From Owenia fusiformis (lineage: Eukaryota; Annelida; Polychaeta; Sabellida; Oweniidae), in NCBI GenBank assembly GCA_903813345.2, contig CAIIXF020000003.1:11298931-11362930 (forward strand): a stretch of DNA of 64,000 nucleotides. Direction: 5' to 3'. Every line of letters begins with the position of its first letter. Within the stretch, counting starts at the first letter, position 1. The translations under genes and the position numbers were made by a program. The notes under the pieces were generated by a model. The model was not told where the DNA came from and ran no database searches. It saw only the letters and a list, made by a program, of their open reading frames with translations. This document shows, piece after piece, positions 36,401 through 50,300 of this stretch.

Positions 36401-36875
36401 CAGGTTTTTATTTTTTATTATAATAATCATACATAAAATATGGTTTACAGTATTGTAATATATATCAAATGCTAAAATACAATGAGTTGAGGTGTATATC
36501 TAAAATGGTTTGTGATAACAATGATGAACATTTTGGCACTCAATTAGAACATTGCACAATGTTGGCCTACAGCAGTATCATTCAATAAAAACATGTGTCA
36601 AAAAAGACTAACAATAGCATTATACCATCAGGTGTTTCTGTAATGCTAGTGAAAGATGGGATAATAACTATAATGCGTATATGAAGGCACATTTCGTGAT
36701 GCCAGTCCATGGTACATTTCATAAATGCCAATTGAGGAACATATTTCGTGATCGGTGTCGAGAGTCTACTTTCCAATTTACAGATTCACACAATAATGAC
36801 TTACATACAAACATAAATCAGGAATAAGAGAGTTTAAAAATTCACCATCAGTTTCACATGTACCAATAGCATGTA

Positions 36876-37079
36876 TACGAGGATTGCCCGAAATATTTTT
36901 AACAAGTCTTGATACAGTAAATAATAAACGCATACAAAATGTAATTGTCTGCCCATGGGCATTTTCCTATGGATCCATTTTGCCAAACTTCCAAAAAAGA
37001 TTGAAGGTCCTGAAGCTAGCAAATCTCTAGCAATGGAGGACTAAAAGTATAGTTCAATCATTTTTGGAAACACCTCGTA
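36876..37079. mobile_element. ~200 bp mariner-type MITE
   Basis: TA-flanked ends TACGAGGATTGCCCGAAAT and, in inverse, TACGAGGTGTTTCCAAAAAT. The terminal match is short and imperfect, the interior non-coding. It lies between the FoxF stop codon and candidate polyadenylation signals, so it may be transcribed within the FoxF 3'UTR. Confidence 0.55.
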
Positions 37080-37617
37080 TAAACCACTAATTTAAAGACG
37101 TGTAATCAACACAGGGTTTCTTGTTACGCGCCTTATCAGTCCAAGCCTCTTATTTATGCATTTTACTTGTTGTTAAAGACGGGTGGCGATGAAGCATGGC
37201 TGATATACCCGAAACTAGCAGGATAACGGTCCTTATCTTAACAGGGACCAAGGAGACCTTTCAGGAAGGCACACTTCAACTCAAATTAATGGCAAACTTA
37301 TTATTTCAGTACTAGACTAACAGTGACTGACACGTTATTGGCAAAATATTAATAATACAGTATATAATTCCCCTGATTTTGTCTGACTCGAACGAGTAAT
37401 GAATAAATGTAGGTATTTACAAAAATGACTAAAATGACTCATAAGTTCCAATTAGAAACTATTTGGCACTTTGTGATTTTGTACAAGTTTTTGTGCCATG
37501 TCGACGCAGCATAGAAAAAGTTCAGTCTTAATATAGATATTCAGTCCAAAATATACAAATATTTATGATCCCTAAAGTTTATAGATCAAGAGCTTGATGA
37601 ATCCTTTGTTGGGGTCT

Positions 37618-37793
37618 TCACGGAGTTCCAGAATACAGTGGGTATTTTACACTATTGTCAAAATGGTGAGCGTATGAGGGTGTTGATTGAACGGTGGGTG
37701 AGCTAAGTCCATTCATTGCGCATGGGTAGTAGCTGGGTGCTTTTCTGTCGTACGCTTGCGCACTGTAGTTTACACTCTGTGAGCCTTTCAGTC
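37618..37793 (-). CDS. FoxF: FoxF exon 2 (conserved C-terminus)
   Basis: The acceptor TTTCCAG precedes GA, completing glycine 412. The exon reads [57 protein letters not shown] and stops with TGA. The Tyr/Ser-rich tail with a DRK motif matches the position and type of the vertebrate FoxF C-terminus (CDRKEF...SYYHQ). Too short and too spliced to be found by frame length alone. The phase agrees with exon 1. Confidence 0.93.
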
Positions 37794-40700
37794 CTGGAAA
37801 TACATAAAAATGAATATATTAATAAGTTGTTATATACATTTGGTTTAATATCAATTAATTGAATAAACGTATTTATATTTAATGATAATAAACTCTTTAT
37901 AATCGCTATGGTGGAGTAATTTGATCTTCTAAATGTCTGCTTATGTTTCAATGAATATCTACAATTTTTCTTAATTGAATGAAGCATAAATATTTTGTTT
38001 AATCGCTTGATTAAAGTGTGAAAACTTGGTCTACTTTAGTTTATTTTACTTAGACAAGGCGAGGAAAACAAAACCGTGGCTTATGCGACGTTACGTGAAA
38101 TTGCGTTTGACTTGGACACCCACTTTTACAATTCGATACTGTGCTAAGGCGGTTATGTCACACTGGGAGTATTTGTGATACTTCATACAATATGAACCAC
38201 ACACATGTTCACAATATAACAAAGTTCTACAGCTGAAGATTCTAAAGATTGTGGAATTTTGGAGTTATGTTGCGTTCGAGTTAACTTGTCAAAACTTAGG
38301 AAATAGCACTGCCACAATGTGTTACTTTGGAGTAGTAAATACCTTATTGACAATTTTAGGAGGAAAATTCAGATTCAAACTTTCTTTTGTATGACTATAT
38401 TCAAGTTTGTCAGTTTGGCTTTTAACAGCGTTCTGCAGTTTCACAGCTAATTACAAACTATTCCAACCATCTCCAGAACGTCTGTCCTAATCAAACTTGG
38501 CACAATGATATCCCATGTTATACCAACTCTGGACAGCCATATGGCCCTAGGGCAGTTAATTTCAATCTCTGCAATTCAAGAACCGACAACATTGCCATGG
38601 TTACGCAACAGCCAATCAAAATCAAAGAAAAGACGGCCATTTTATGCGTCTGGGATAGCGGGTGTAAGGCTACTGTTGCGAAGTGTGTGTGCGGCCAAGG
38701 TATCATATACCCACCCTATTTCCAGTGCTACTTTGAAGCCGCTTGAACAACCTGTAACACTTAGCCCGGTTGGCGTCTAACCCCTTAAATTCAACTCTCG
38801 AGACACATTCTCACTTAGATCTAACAACTAGATATTCCCAAATGGAAAATTATACCGTAATATTCTTATCTTATATCAGCCACCACCCATTAGTAATTTT
38901 CCTAACTTGATTAATTTTATGTTAGTATTACGCAATTAGATATTTCTAAAATGTGTCTACTTAATTTCGATTTGCGGATTAGTTTAGTGACCACTTTTAA
39001 TTTAATATTCATTTTGAAAAATGTAACGAACAATCTCCATGTAAAACAAGCAGACAAGTGAACAAGTTGAATAAGGATACTTGTTTTCAAAAATCTCAAT
39101 CCCATGAAAAAATACCATCAAATTCCTTACAAATTAGTCATACATGTAACAAAGAATATTTTTGTAATTAAATCTTTAATAAACTTAAATCAAAGTAACG
39201 TTGCATATTTCTTTGTGTATATAACATATATGTCTCCATTTGAATTTATTACAGCGTACTTTGTTATACAATTCCCTCTTCAAATATACTGGTGTGTTGC
39301 TAATTCGAATAAAATTACGGAGAATACAATCATCTAAAATTAAAATTCATTTGACAATCGTAATGAAAATCGTAAAAAAGTAATGAAAACAAAGCTGGAA
39401 TATTTGATAATTCAGCTCACAGCCCATTAATCAACCTGTTCATCAATAGAGCAAGCCAAAATATAAAGGTATTATTTTAGTTTTTATATTGGAATGCAAA
39501 GTATCGACTCTTGTGTTGCATTCATGGCATTTAACTTTAAAAACAACAAAGTATCCCTTTGGCATATTTTGGGAAATCAAAAGACCAGAAAAATAACAAC
39601 ATTTGTCTTGGAGTTGTTGTTTTACCATGCAGTTTGCGAGACACAGAAATATTAAGTTTCTAAGAAAATTGAGCCAAGTCAGTTCTTTTAAAATATTGGA
39701 TAGATCTAAAGAAACCCGACTGTAACCAATGAAAGTTAAGTTTTGTTGTTTTGGTATCTCATGCACATTAGTAGTTTTGATTTCAAGAAAAATACAGTCA
39801 TTTTCTAGAAGTCGATCGAGTTCCTGAAAAAACAGAAGATTCTGTCTTGAAGTTTGAATTCTCCAGTGATGAGAGAGTTTTCTAAATAGCTTCATTGCTG
39901 AAAATCTGTCTTCCATTCAGCTAATGCTCTCAATACGGAATAGTTTTCATTACTAATGTTCTGCAAATATCTGCTTTCCCTTAGAATTTCTTCATCTCCC
40001 TTGGCTATCTAAACATTTCTGAAACATTCTCAGCGTTTCCTATCTTCATCTGTAAGACTATGGGATTAGTTAACCCCCTTCGGAATGTTTTGTATACTAC
40101 GACGGCCGTATGCTTCAACGCTACCAACTTTAAAGTTTATTGTAGTTTATATTATACAGTAATCAACCAGCCATGTTGCCATTGAAGTTTGGTCTGAGGT
40201 GCGATTTGTATATAAATATAGTAAACTATCACACTCTGCAACTATTCATTAACACTTTCGCAAGACAAGGTACGCGCGTCGAAAGTTTACATATAAGTTT
40301 CAAAATTTGGTTGAGTTTATGGAACAGCGCTGGCTTTAAATAAACTGAGATGGAATCGTTTTGTAAACCGACTAAGTGATAATTCCAACGAGCAGCGTGA
40401 ATATAATTCAAACCAATAACAAAATGAAGGATGTGTTTTTTCCAATGTTAAATCTGATTTTAGCATCTTCATGAATTTCAAATGCTTGAATTTCTGGCTG
40501 CCGCTGATTTAGCAGTTGATTTGTGTTTCACAATTTTGCCTGGTGTGTCTTCTGGTAGGAAAACTGAAGACATCATTGAGAAAAACAGATATTCTGTTGC
40601 AAGTGAAAACTGCCATAAAGAATCAGTATCATGTTACAAAACATATATAATGGCATGTGGCTATATGATTTGAACTAATGAACTTGGTTAGATGCGTCAG

Positions 40701-43700
40701 GTGACAACTTATTCTCCCCTTATCCCAAAAGTTTCATTTTCCTCCCCGAACCCGGACAAGCCTTATGAGTCCGAGGCAAAGTATTTCCATCGCAATTTGT
40801 TCCTAACCAATCCCTTTGAATAAGTATGGGGCAAAAATCATTATATTGGACTTTATTTCCAAAACATTCCAACAATGTAAAAATGGAAATGTAATTAAGT
40901 GCTCAAAGTTGACCCTTTGCCAGATGGATGAGTACAATGTAATACAGAAATGTCATCTCTTCTTCACTTGTCTTCTAATCTATTTGAGAAATTGTGTGAA
41001 AACCAAAGTCCAATGTAACAAGTTTAAGACTGTGTTATTTATTAGCCTGGCATGACCGCGTAGTGATAGGTTGAGATTCATTAGGTTTTTTAAGACCAAC
41101 TTGACAAATTGGTGGCATTAAATACGAGCAAGAATGCACTAGGACCACCCTTTAGAAACCTCTGAATGCTCAGTAAGTATTCAAGCAGATGGGACCAGAT
41201 GGTGAGCCTGTTAAAACCATTAGATCATAGAAATCTGAATTTTCTTCTTCTCTTACGCGAAAGATGTTTTCCCGCTTTGATGCTAAGCAGACGGCCTAAC
41301 TCACAATGCGGTGAAACATCTCAATAAATCTTCCACAAAACCTTCTACAATCTTTGTACAAGATGTTAATTGAAACACATGTGTTTTACTTGATCTCACA
41401 CGGGAATTTTTTGATTAATTTAATGATGTGATAATGTACATTAACGAAATGGTTCTCCAACTTTTACAGCATGAGAAAATCAGAACATAAACCTCACTCT
41501 ATTTTGAAATAACCCCATACTCTTCCACCAAACAGGAACACCAGTTTGAGTGGTTTATTATTTCTTTCCTGGTCTTAATATATTCATGATATATTAATGA
41601 AGATAAAGAAATAAAGTTTATGAAGTAAACATGTAAAATAAGCGTGAAAGAGTATTTTGATTGAAAAGTTATAAATGGATTTTACCCACTTTTATATCAT
41701 GCGCTACCAGCAACGAATAATCTATAAATGCACGTGTCAGATGAAAAAGAAAATAATGTCACGACACCAACAACCACGCTCAAATAATATTATATAATCT
41801 AATTAATACTAAGTCAATAAAAATTACAGATTGTAGCAGATTATCTCACCATCGCTAAATCCATAATCCTTTTACATCACATGGCTATCAGTATGAGATG
41901 ATATTATCTTTCACTAGAATTTCTGACACTAATAATTCCGACAAGATATCAAAACAAGATTCAAGATTTCATGTCTAGCAAGAACAAGGCATTTTGTCTA
42001 CCCTTGCCCGCCCGGAGTCATTTCTATACACTTAAATCTGTACAGTTTGGGTTTTATTTTGGCAACTGGAACTTACGAAATTCTTTTTATAATCGATGAT
42101 TCAAATTTTATCCAATTTGTTAATCTTTATAAATACTTCCTGAGATTTATGTTTGAAATATATAAAGAAACATAATTTGCCTTCTAGGTTCTGGATGTTA
42201 TTTTATGATGGATAACCGTGGAATTTATTGAAGTTCTGACATGGAAGCCATTAGAGCCATGCCATGATAACAATCTCGCTGTCCGATGATTCCCCAAGAT
42301 TCGTTTTGTTTTCAAAACCTCAAGAATCTACACGTATCACTACGTGCTATGTTGTATACCACTACTGGACTCGAGTGCCCAAGCCAACAAGGCGTCAACG
42401 CTAGGCGTCAAGAACATACAGCTTTAAGCTTCCACTTTGCCCATGGCAACAAATAAGCCTCAAACCGTCAAATCTCAATTTGCTATTTGTTTTTTCATGA
42501 ACTACTCTGGCTTACTCTGTTGACGAAAATGTTTTAATTACCCAGTGAATTTTCAATATTTCTGTATTATTAACGTTATGTTTGGAAAATGTAAAATGTG
42601 TCTTAAGATATTTATTGAGTATTTAGTGAATTGTGTTCTGCAAAATGTTGCCATATTCCCTTGTTCATCACAAACATTGTAAGAAACTTTGCAAGAAATA
42701 TGTGAATTCCTTACTGGAACTCAAGGTAAGATTATGAATATCAAATATGTAAAAACTTCCTCCAAAAATGTCGTCGTGAAAATAATAGATGAACGCATTT
42801 TTAGATTTGGAGTTAAGAAAAATTACGAAATTACGCAAAATTCAAATGTTTCAAGTTTATCCAGAGTGGTGGGTATCAAAAGTGATTATTGAGCAATCAG
42901 CTGATCCGTTTATAACCCCGGGATCATCCGACAAGCATCTTGAACATGTAGGGTATAATCTGATCCACAAAACGATTGAAACTGCAGCAATTTGAGTTAG
43001 TCATGAACGTATGTGAACCAGATTGCTAATATATTGCACGATAGGGTAGCTGAGCTTTATCAGATAGATTTCAACTTGTCTGCACATCACATCCGTCAAG
43101 ATTTCTTTGAAGAATTATTTTTTCTAGGCTATTTTAATCAAACGTGTGCTTTTGAAGAATTATGATTTTCAATACAACTATTTTAACCAAACAGGTCCTT
43201 ATTGAAGATTTGTGTTTTAAACGCTATTTTAATCAAAGAATTATGATTTTCAATACAACTATTTTAACCAAACAGGTCCTTATTGAAGATTTGTGTTTTA
43301 AACGCTATTTTAATCAAAGAATTATGATTTTCAATACAACTATTTTAACCAAACAGGTCCTTATTGAAGATTTGTGTTTTAAACGCTATTTTAATCAAAG
43401 AATTATGATTTTCAATACAACTATTTTAACCAAACAGGTCCTTTTTGAAGAATTGTGTTTTAAACGCTATTTTAATCAAAGAATTATGATTTTCAATACA
43501 ACTATTTTAACCAAACAGGTCCTTATTGAAGATTTGTGTTTTAAACGCTATTTTAATCAAATAATTATGATTTTCAATACAACTATTTTAACCAAACAGG
43601 TCCTTATTGAAGATTTGTGTTTTAAACGCTATTTTAATCAAATAATTATGATTTTCAATACAACTATTTTAACCAAACAGGTCCTTATTGAAGATTTGTG

Positions 43701-46700
43701 TTTTAAACGCTATTTTAATCAAAGAATTATGATTTTCAATACAACTATTTTAACCAAACAGGTCCTTATTGAAGAATTGTGTTTTAAACGCTATTTTAAT
43801 CAAAGAATTATGATTTTCAATACAACTATTTTAACCAAACAGGTCCTTATTGAAGATTTGTGTTTTAAACGCTATTTTAATCAAAGAATTATGATTTTCA
43901 ATACAACTATTTTAACCAAACAGGTCCTTATTGAAGATTTGTGTTTTAAACGCTATTTTAATCAAAGAATTGTGCTTTTCTATACAACTATTTTAATCAA
44001 ACGTTTGCTTTTGAATGATTTTTCTTTAGGCTATTTTATTATAATGCGTTCTTTTGAAGAGTTAAATGTTTTTCTATACAACTTAAATTTAACCAATCGC
44101 GTACTTTTGAAGAATTGTGTTTTAAATGTTATTTAATCAAAGGTTTGCTTTTGAAGAGTTATGATTTTCTAAAGGATTATTTGAAATAACGCGTTCTTTT
44201 GAAGAATTATTTGTGAATACACAACTATTTTAACGAAACACGTGCTTTTGAAGAATTATGTTTTAAATGCTATTTTAATCAAATAATTATGTTTTCCTAT
44301 GGGCTATTTCAATCAAACGTGTGCTTTTGAAGAATTGTGTTACTATTTTAAAATAACGCGTGGCTTTTGAATTGTTTTGAGACACGTTTTGGTTCAGTAT
44401 TTTGTATGTATGTATTTAGAAATAAGCATATTAGCTATAGAATTTAGAATTCAGATATCATTTCATTTTAATCAAACACATGTGTTAGAGCTTTTTTTGT
44501 ATACGGATAGCATGCTATTTAATTTTTTTGGCTTTTGGCATGGTGGATGCAGGTATTACTCAGGAGGAGGGGGCAACGTTGCAATATTAAATTCACCTTA
44601 AATTGTGTGTTTAAATAATGTTTAGAATAAAATTGTCCTGGAAGCTACCGTAAGAATTATATCGTGGATAGGACAACACGATTGTTATTTTTAATATTCT
44701 ATATAGAACTCGTGTAGTTGTGAGATGAAAGTTCATCTTTCTTTACTTTCAACAAATAATTTGTCCATATTATAGACACCGGCTATAAGTTTCCCATGAT
44801 AGTTTACGTTCTGAGTTCATAAAACACAAGTAGTGCGTCTTCGAAAAACTTAGGAAAATATACAAGAAACAAAGACAGAACCAAGTGAAATGTGTTCATA
44901 ATCTTAGCATGTGGTAAAGATTTTTCTCACGTCGTATTTCACTCTAAACCGGCTCTATTCACCACCGATGCCCATAAATTAACACGATCCTTTACACCTG
45001 AGAAAACATGTTTTTTGACAGCCGAGGAGGATAGGCATAGATATGAGATATTCTGAAAAAAGAAGAAATTAGTAAGCCTTGTTAGATTATGATGAATCGT
45101 GTGTTTTGTTGCCTTCCACTGGAATTGAGAGAATTTCTTTGAAATGATATCGTATGGACAACACACTAAGTGTGCGAATGTTTGAAATCTAAAATGTCCA
45201 ACTATAAAATTGAGGCACCCTAAAGTCAGCCGTATTATTTTTTAATAGATTCGTTTTTGATTTTTTAAAATAATATATGAACTTGAATTTATCAGCTAAA
45301 ACCAAGTAACAGAAATGTAATTAAATCATGTTTTATTCGTGTTGATTAGATACATATTTGTTCCAATCTTTCTCTTATTCTTTCATTGCTTTGTTCCATA
45401 ATTTAATACAACTTAAGAAAAGTCACATGGTTCCATTATTACTGGCGTTCATGTCTGAACAAAGTTACAAGATCCGAATTTCAAAACATGGCAACTGATC
45501 CGATGCCGACTATAAGACATAGGGAAGTAGCTTAAAGACGGAACTATTTACTTGAATTAAAACCGATTTTTGAATATATGTAGAGAACATTTCATTTATT
45601 CTAAAGCCTTTATTTTATTGTAAAGCTCATTGCTTATTCAAAAGTATAATTAATTTTTCAGAGGATTCCGTTATTGAAGCTTCAGGATAGATGTTAAGTA
45701 AACTATGAATTGAAATATTGTAGGTTGTTTATTTTTATTTATTTTACAATGATTGTATTTGTAAATATTTTTCTAAGTTGTGGGGCTTATGGTTAGTTAG
45801 TCTATATTTATGTAATTGCATAACTGAAGATAATATTGAAACATTAAACCTAAATATTTTGTAATCAATTTCTATAAAATAGTAAAACGGTATCTATAAC
45901 AATGAAGCTCATGGTAAACAAATTGAACAACCACATCATTCTTTTTGGCCATTCAGTAATACCTCGTTCCCTATTTACAAACTGAAATGGTCGTTTAGAG
46001 CCTTACTCTTAGTTTATCTTTAATTCTGATAAATTACTGGACTGAATAACTTAGTTTGTGAAAGCATTTACACACAAAATATTTGAAATATTGTCTTGTA
46101 TAAGAATTATTAGTACATACTAATAATTCTAGAAAACTTTTTGAAAATTATAATATTACCTGTTGATGCCGACATGGCGAGATCTACGGGTTCTAGGGTA
46201 GCTTGGGACACAGGCACCTGCTGTGCGTAACTCGTCTCGTTACTGGAGGTGGGAGATAAACTGAGGGACCCTGTGCTCCCCGTCGGCGACAGCGGTTGCT
46301 GTTTTACATTGTTATTACTGGATATGTTGTAGCGTTGAGCTTGGGACGCAGCACTCCATTGTTCCCGCGTCTCATATGGGCTAGGGTTAGAGGTAGGTAG
46401 TTGTGTCGTACTATAGTCTTTATAATCTTGAGATGTTGGGTTATATTTATAGTCTTGTGTGATTGGTGAGTACTTGTACTCAGATGGTGTCGTGGGTAGC
46501 GTATGCGATCCTACTCCGCTATATTGTTGAGAAAGGCTTGTATTTGGTCCCGTCATTGAGCCCATAATGTTTCCATATACGGTGGAGTTGCCCATGGCGG
46601 CTGCCATGTTGTTTGGATCGTATTGCTGAGCGGTGTTATTGCTAGGTGTTTGCATGTTCATCGTCATTCCATTTTGGTGGAACATATCGTAGGCACCTCC

Positions 46701-47393
46701 AAGCATGCCTGAGTTAGGGTGACCATGCATGGCAGCCATACCGTAAGGGTGCATCATTCCGCTCATCGCCTGACACTTGCGCCTAAACCCCCTCGGGCGT
46801 CGTCTATAAGATCCTTCTTCGAACATAAACTCAGCCGCAGGATCAATCGTCCAATAGTGTCCCTTCCCTGGTCGACCCAAACCCTTTGGGAGCTTCTTGA
46901 AGCATTCGTTCAGTGATAAGTTATGCCTCACCGAGTTTTTCCACCCTGTGTAAGAGCCTCGGAAAAATGGAAACCTTGTTTGCAGAAACTGGTAGATCTC
47001 ACTAAGTGTGCATCGCTTCGTTGCACTCGCTTGGATTGCCATGACAATCAGTGCGATATAAGAATAGGGTGGTTTCTCTTGTCGTCTCAGTCCAGCGGGT
47101 TTCATCTTACCATTTTTAGGGCTACCAGGAGCTTCCTTAGCATCACTGTTTTTCTCCTCTATATTATTAAATACACGATCATTCTGATCAGTTGACGTTG
47201 AGTTACGGTCCATGCAAGATGTTGTATTTGGTGAAGTGTTTGCAATTTTTTGCAAAGTTGTATTGCTCGATTGTTCAAGTTCTTTTACGGCGCCTACACC
47301 TTGAGGCGCAAACTGGCGCTTTAGATCTTCTACTATATTATCACCCATCATGGTGATTGCCTCCTGCTTAACGTATGCATTGTTTGGATTCAT
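37618..47393 (-). CDS. FoxF: FoxF forkhead transcription factor
   Basis: DNA-binding regulator of visceral (splanchnic) mesoderm development in bilaterians. Two coding exons: 46160-47393 and 37618-37793, joined by an 8.4 kb phase 1 intron (ACAG|GTAATA ... TTTCCAG|GA), giving 469 residues. Forkhead domain at about 106-200 ([16 protein letters not shown]; recognition helix [15 protein letters not shown], 151-165), then the basic [10 protein letters not shown] characteristic of FoxF. KQQPLSP in the C-terminal half and the exon 2 tail with YDRK and [11 protein letters not shown] fit the FoxF C-terminus. The start is the first ATG of the frame, with an acidic and Ser/Thr-rich leader. Two AATAAA signals on this strand (36407-36419) suggest a 3'UTR of about 1.2 kb. 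The forkhead domain cannot belong to FoxL1, FoxC or FoxQ1 because of the FoxF-specific flanks. Longer than vertebrate FoxF1. Confidence 0.97.
37800..43150. other. FoxF intron, 3' part
   Basis: AT-rich intronic DNA with no repeat array and no recognised transposon. A 157-codon frame on the FoxF strand (39443-39916) is the longest non-repetitive anonymous frame in the window. It shows no domain I recognise. Non-repetitive, less AT-rich patches, e.g. about 41080-41320, are where intronic enhancers might sit, but nothing in the sequence proves it. Confidence 0.4.
43156..44370 (+). repeat. 81 bp tandem repeat in the FoxF intron
   Basis: Ten near-identical 81 bp units (43156 to about 43970; 'attatgattttcaatacaac', 'tattttaaccaaacaggtcc', 'ttattgaagatttgtgtttt', 'aaacgctattttaatcaaag'), followed by diverged copies to about 44370. 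Each unit has two related halves ('gaattatgattttc...ctattttaaccaaac' and 'gatttgtgtttt...ctattttaatcaaa'). Because 81 is divisible by 3 the array is open in one frame for 324 codons, opposite in strand to FoxF. Near-identity of the central copies indicates recent amplification or homogenisation. Degenerate flanks are older copies. Confidence 0.93.
44371..46159. other. FoxF intron, 5' part
   Basis: AT-rich intronic DNA between the 81 bp array and the FoxF exon 1 donor. Nothing recognised. Confidence 0.4.
46160..47393 (-). CDS. FoxF: FoxF exon 1 (forkhead domain and activation region)
   Basis: Encodes residues 1-411 and the first base of codon 412. After the forkhead domain the sequence is Met/His/Asn-rich (residues 210-290), then carries short imperfect repeats: [20 protein letters not shown]. 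It ends [20 protein letters not shown] and a Ser/Thr/Gln-rich stretch. The frame reads on past 46160 only by running into the intron. The GTAATA donor is required to join the conserved C-terminus. Confidence 0.96.
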
Positions 47394-50300
47394 CTTTAAG
47401 ATATTCTCTGACTTTGTTTCCCCTACAGAGTCGCAATATTAAACACTGGGGCTGTTTGATGATAAGACCCTTAACGCACGAATAAGTTCTAAACGCCCAG
47501 AGATAACTACAGATTGCTTGCGTATGTCGGAGCGTTGCCTGTGCACAACTGGGGATTGTTCTTCATCAGCGCCGTCTCCACAACTCTGTATTATTTCTAA
47601 ATGTTTACTTGACAGCTTCGGTTACTCAATGCTTTCCTGCTATGTGTCTAACTCGACAGAGAATGATCCAAATTCTTAACAGTTAGTCCTTTTAAACCTC
47701 CATGAAATTCAAGCTGAATCTTAATGCATAGTGAGCGTTATCAAATCCTCCCGCTGAGTCCAGACTCACCAAGAGCATACCCATCTGGACCACGTGACCT
47801 GTCAGTCTTTGATTCTGGATTATGATTGGCGCAGATCTCTAACGAACGCAAGCGATCCAAAGAATTCACAAATCCACATCAAGTGAAGAAAAAATGTTTG
47901 AAAACAAGTTTTAAGAATATGCCTACCCTATGGAGTAGTTGAAACGAACCGAGATAAACGGATAATGATGTTGCAGATTTGTATTGTTTTTCTAAAACTG
48001 GTATTTTATTCTTGCAATTACTAACACAGTATGGTGCCTGTTAAACTAATTAGGAATGAGATATTTGAGATCATCACATTTAAAATTCTGGGTCTAAACC
48101 ACCGTACTAAGTCCGGGGCCACCCAATTGAATACAATCGGGCGAAATATGAGCCATTTTGACCCTAAATCCTTTTCACAATGTATTTATTTTCATATAGT
48201 CGATCTTAAGTCACTTCTAAGACTGTGTCTTATTTCTTGTGGACAGTGTTTGTTGTTTTCCCTGATTTTAAACTATTTCAAAGACCCCATTATCTAGTCT
48301 CAAAATGTACTCTGTCAACGAGCTCTTTGTATGATACCAATGGGTGACAATATTGCAAATAAATTGCAGATTTTCGGTTCATGCAAACGCGTTTGCTGTA
48401 TTCAAATGTTGCCCTTGTGCTTTCTAATGAAGTACAGGACCAGGGATTATGGACCGAAAGAACATTATATAAATGCACGTATGAAGCAATGACCTCTTTG
48501 GCCACTTATGGAATTGCCTCCTGATCTAGGGGCCAAAGAAACCAATTATTTCCTCCAACTCCTTTTGAAATGCAAGAATGCTGAAACACCTGGTTAGTTC
48601 AATGCTGAGTAACATAAATCTACACGATTCTATGACTCTTTAGATCATTTCTTAATCTGATGACGTCAAACGCATTCATAAAGTCTAGAATAATGTCAAA
48701 AATACGACATCGTATAGGTTTTTAAGTAGCAACCTCACAGGTCCGGGGTTGGTAGGAAATATTTGCCGAGATTGTGTATACAGTCACTTAGTAGACCACT
48801 TGTAAGATTTAAAAACAATTCCTACTGTTACTAGTATTTTTTGTTTATCTAACAGTATCTTTTACTCTTTTTAAGATACCTCTCTGCTTGGGTTTAAAAT
48901 GTTCAATTATTTCACCATATTTTCTTTTTGGCAGACTCATTTCAGAAGTTGTTTTACATGAAGTCGGGGTGGGGGTTAGATGGTTTGTTTTGAATGTGGC
49001 TTTTTGTTTTTACATTTTTTACTGTTTCATATATCTGTTATTGTTTTCTACTTGAACATGATTTAAAATCTCATGCACTGAACATGTCAATACGTGTTGT
49101 ATGACACCGATATTGTCGAGAAAGAAGAAGGTGCAGCATGAGCAAAACGATGAGATAGGATGGTCTGAATAGAGTTTAAATCGGTTATATGAAACTAAAT
49201 AATAAAGCTGAAAAAACTAAATATGACAATAATTATGGTGACGTACCACAAGCACATGTAACAGGTCCCGTCTTGTAAATTAAACCACCAGTTGAATATC
49301 AGGAAGGTCCCGAAACTGCGCGTAGAGAAATTAAAGTTGCTGAATGGAATATCAAAGATGCTATCATCTATAAAAACAATTGTGATTTATTTGACCAATC
49401 GCTTAAATACAGTTAATATACTAGGGTCCAAGATGAGAAAATTGAAACTCGATAGCAGGTCTGGAGGGGGTCCAAATGTAATAGGCGACAACTCAACCCA
49501 GAACTTTTCGAGTCAAGTGTTTCAAAAACATTCCTTCGCAACATGTATTTAAACGCAGTAGCCAATTTGACTGCTAGAGAAAATGCGATCCATTTTCAGT
49601 GGTTTTCTAAGTAATATCAGGTTGTCTAAGTGGCGTACTGATTTTCTTATAAAATTAGATAAAACATTGAAATAAAATAATTGTAATTTCCGTTACATTG
49701 CACCACGCCAGAAGTCCTAAATATTGGACATCAATCCAATCTAATAACTGTCTTTGGTTTTATTAAATGTTTATATGTTTATATATATTTTTAAAACTGG
49801 TTACGGATGTGTCTAGTATTATCATCGATGTAAACATACATGGCTTTTTTCTTTTGGACAATGCATTGACGAATAGCCGCAACACCCACAGCATTCTATG
49901 CATAACTTAAACATAATTATATCATATCTCGATATAATTTTAAGATATATGTATAATTTAAACGAATGAAGGTCTTTTGATATATGCAAACTGAAATATT
50001 AACTACTCATTAAAATGAAATGTTTAGGAAGTAAAGATACAACAAAAATGGTAAAGATACACTAAAGGATGAAACAAACACTAACAGTATTTACAACGCT
50101 AAGGGTCGCGTAAAATGAGACATGGCATATAGAAACCAGAACTTTCGGAACGACAAGGGGACCAACGAATGTTTCATGTCGAAGATCCTGACATTTTGAC
50201 TCATGTACATAATTTACTGCAATAGTTTATGATTTTCCGCATTTCCATCTCCCCAAAATATGTAGCTCGAGTTATCGAGAGAGAAGCTAAAAGAATACTT

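Noticed and set aside
43162-44136. 324-codon frame as a protein gene
   Set aside because: It is the 81 bp tandem repeat read in one of its open frames. The unit length is a multiple of three, and there is no start context, splice evidence or family match.
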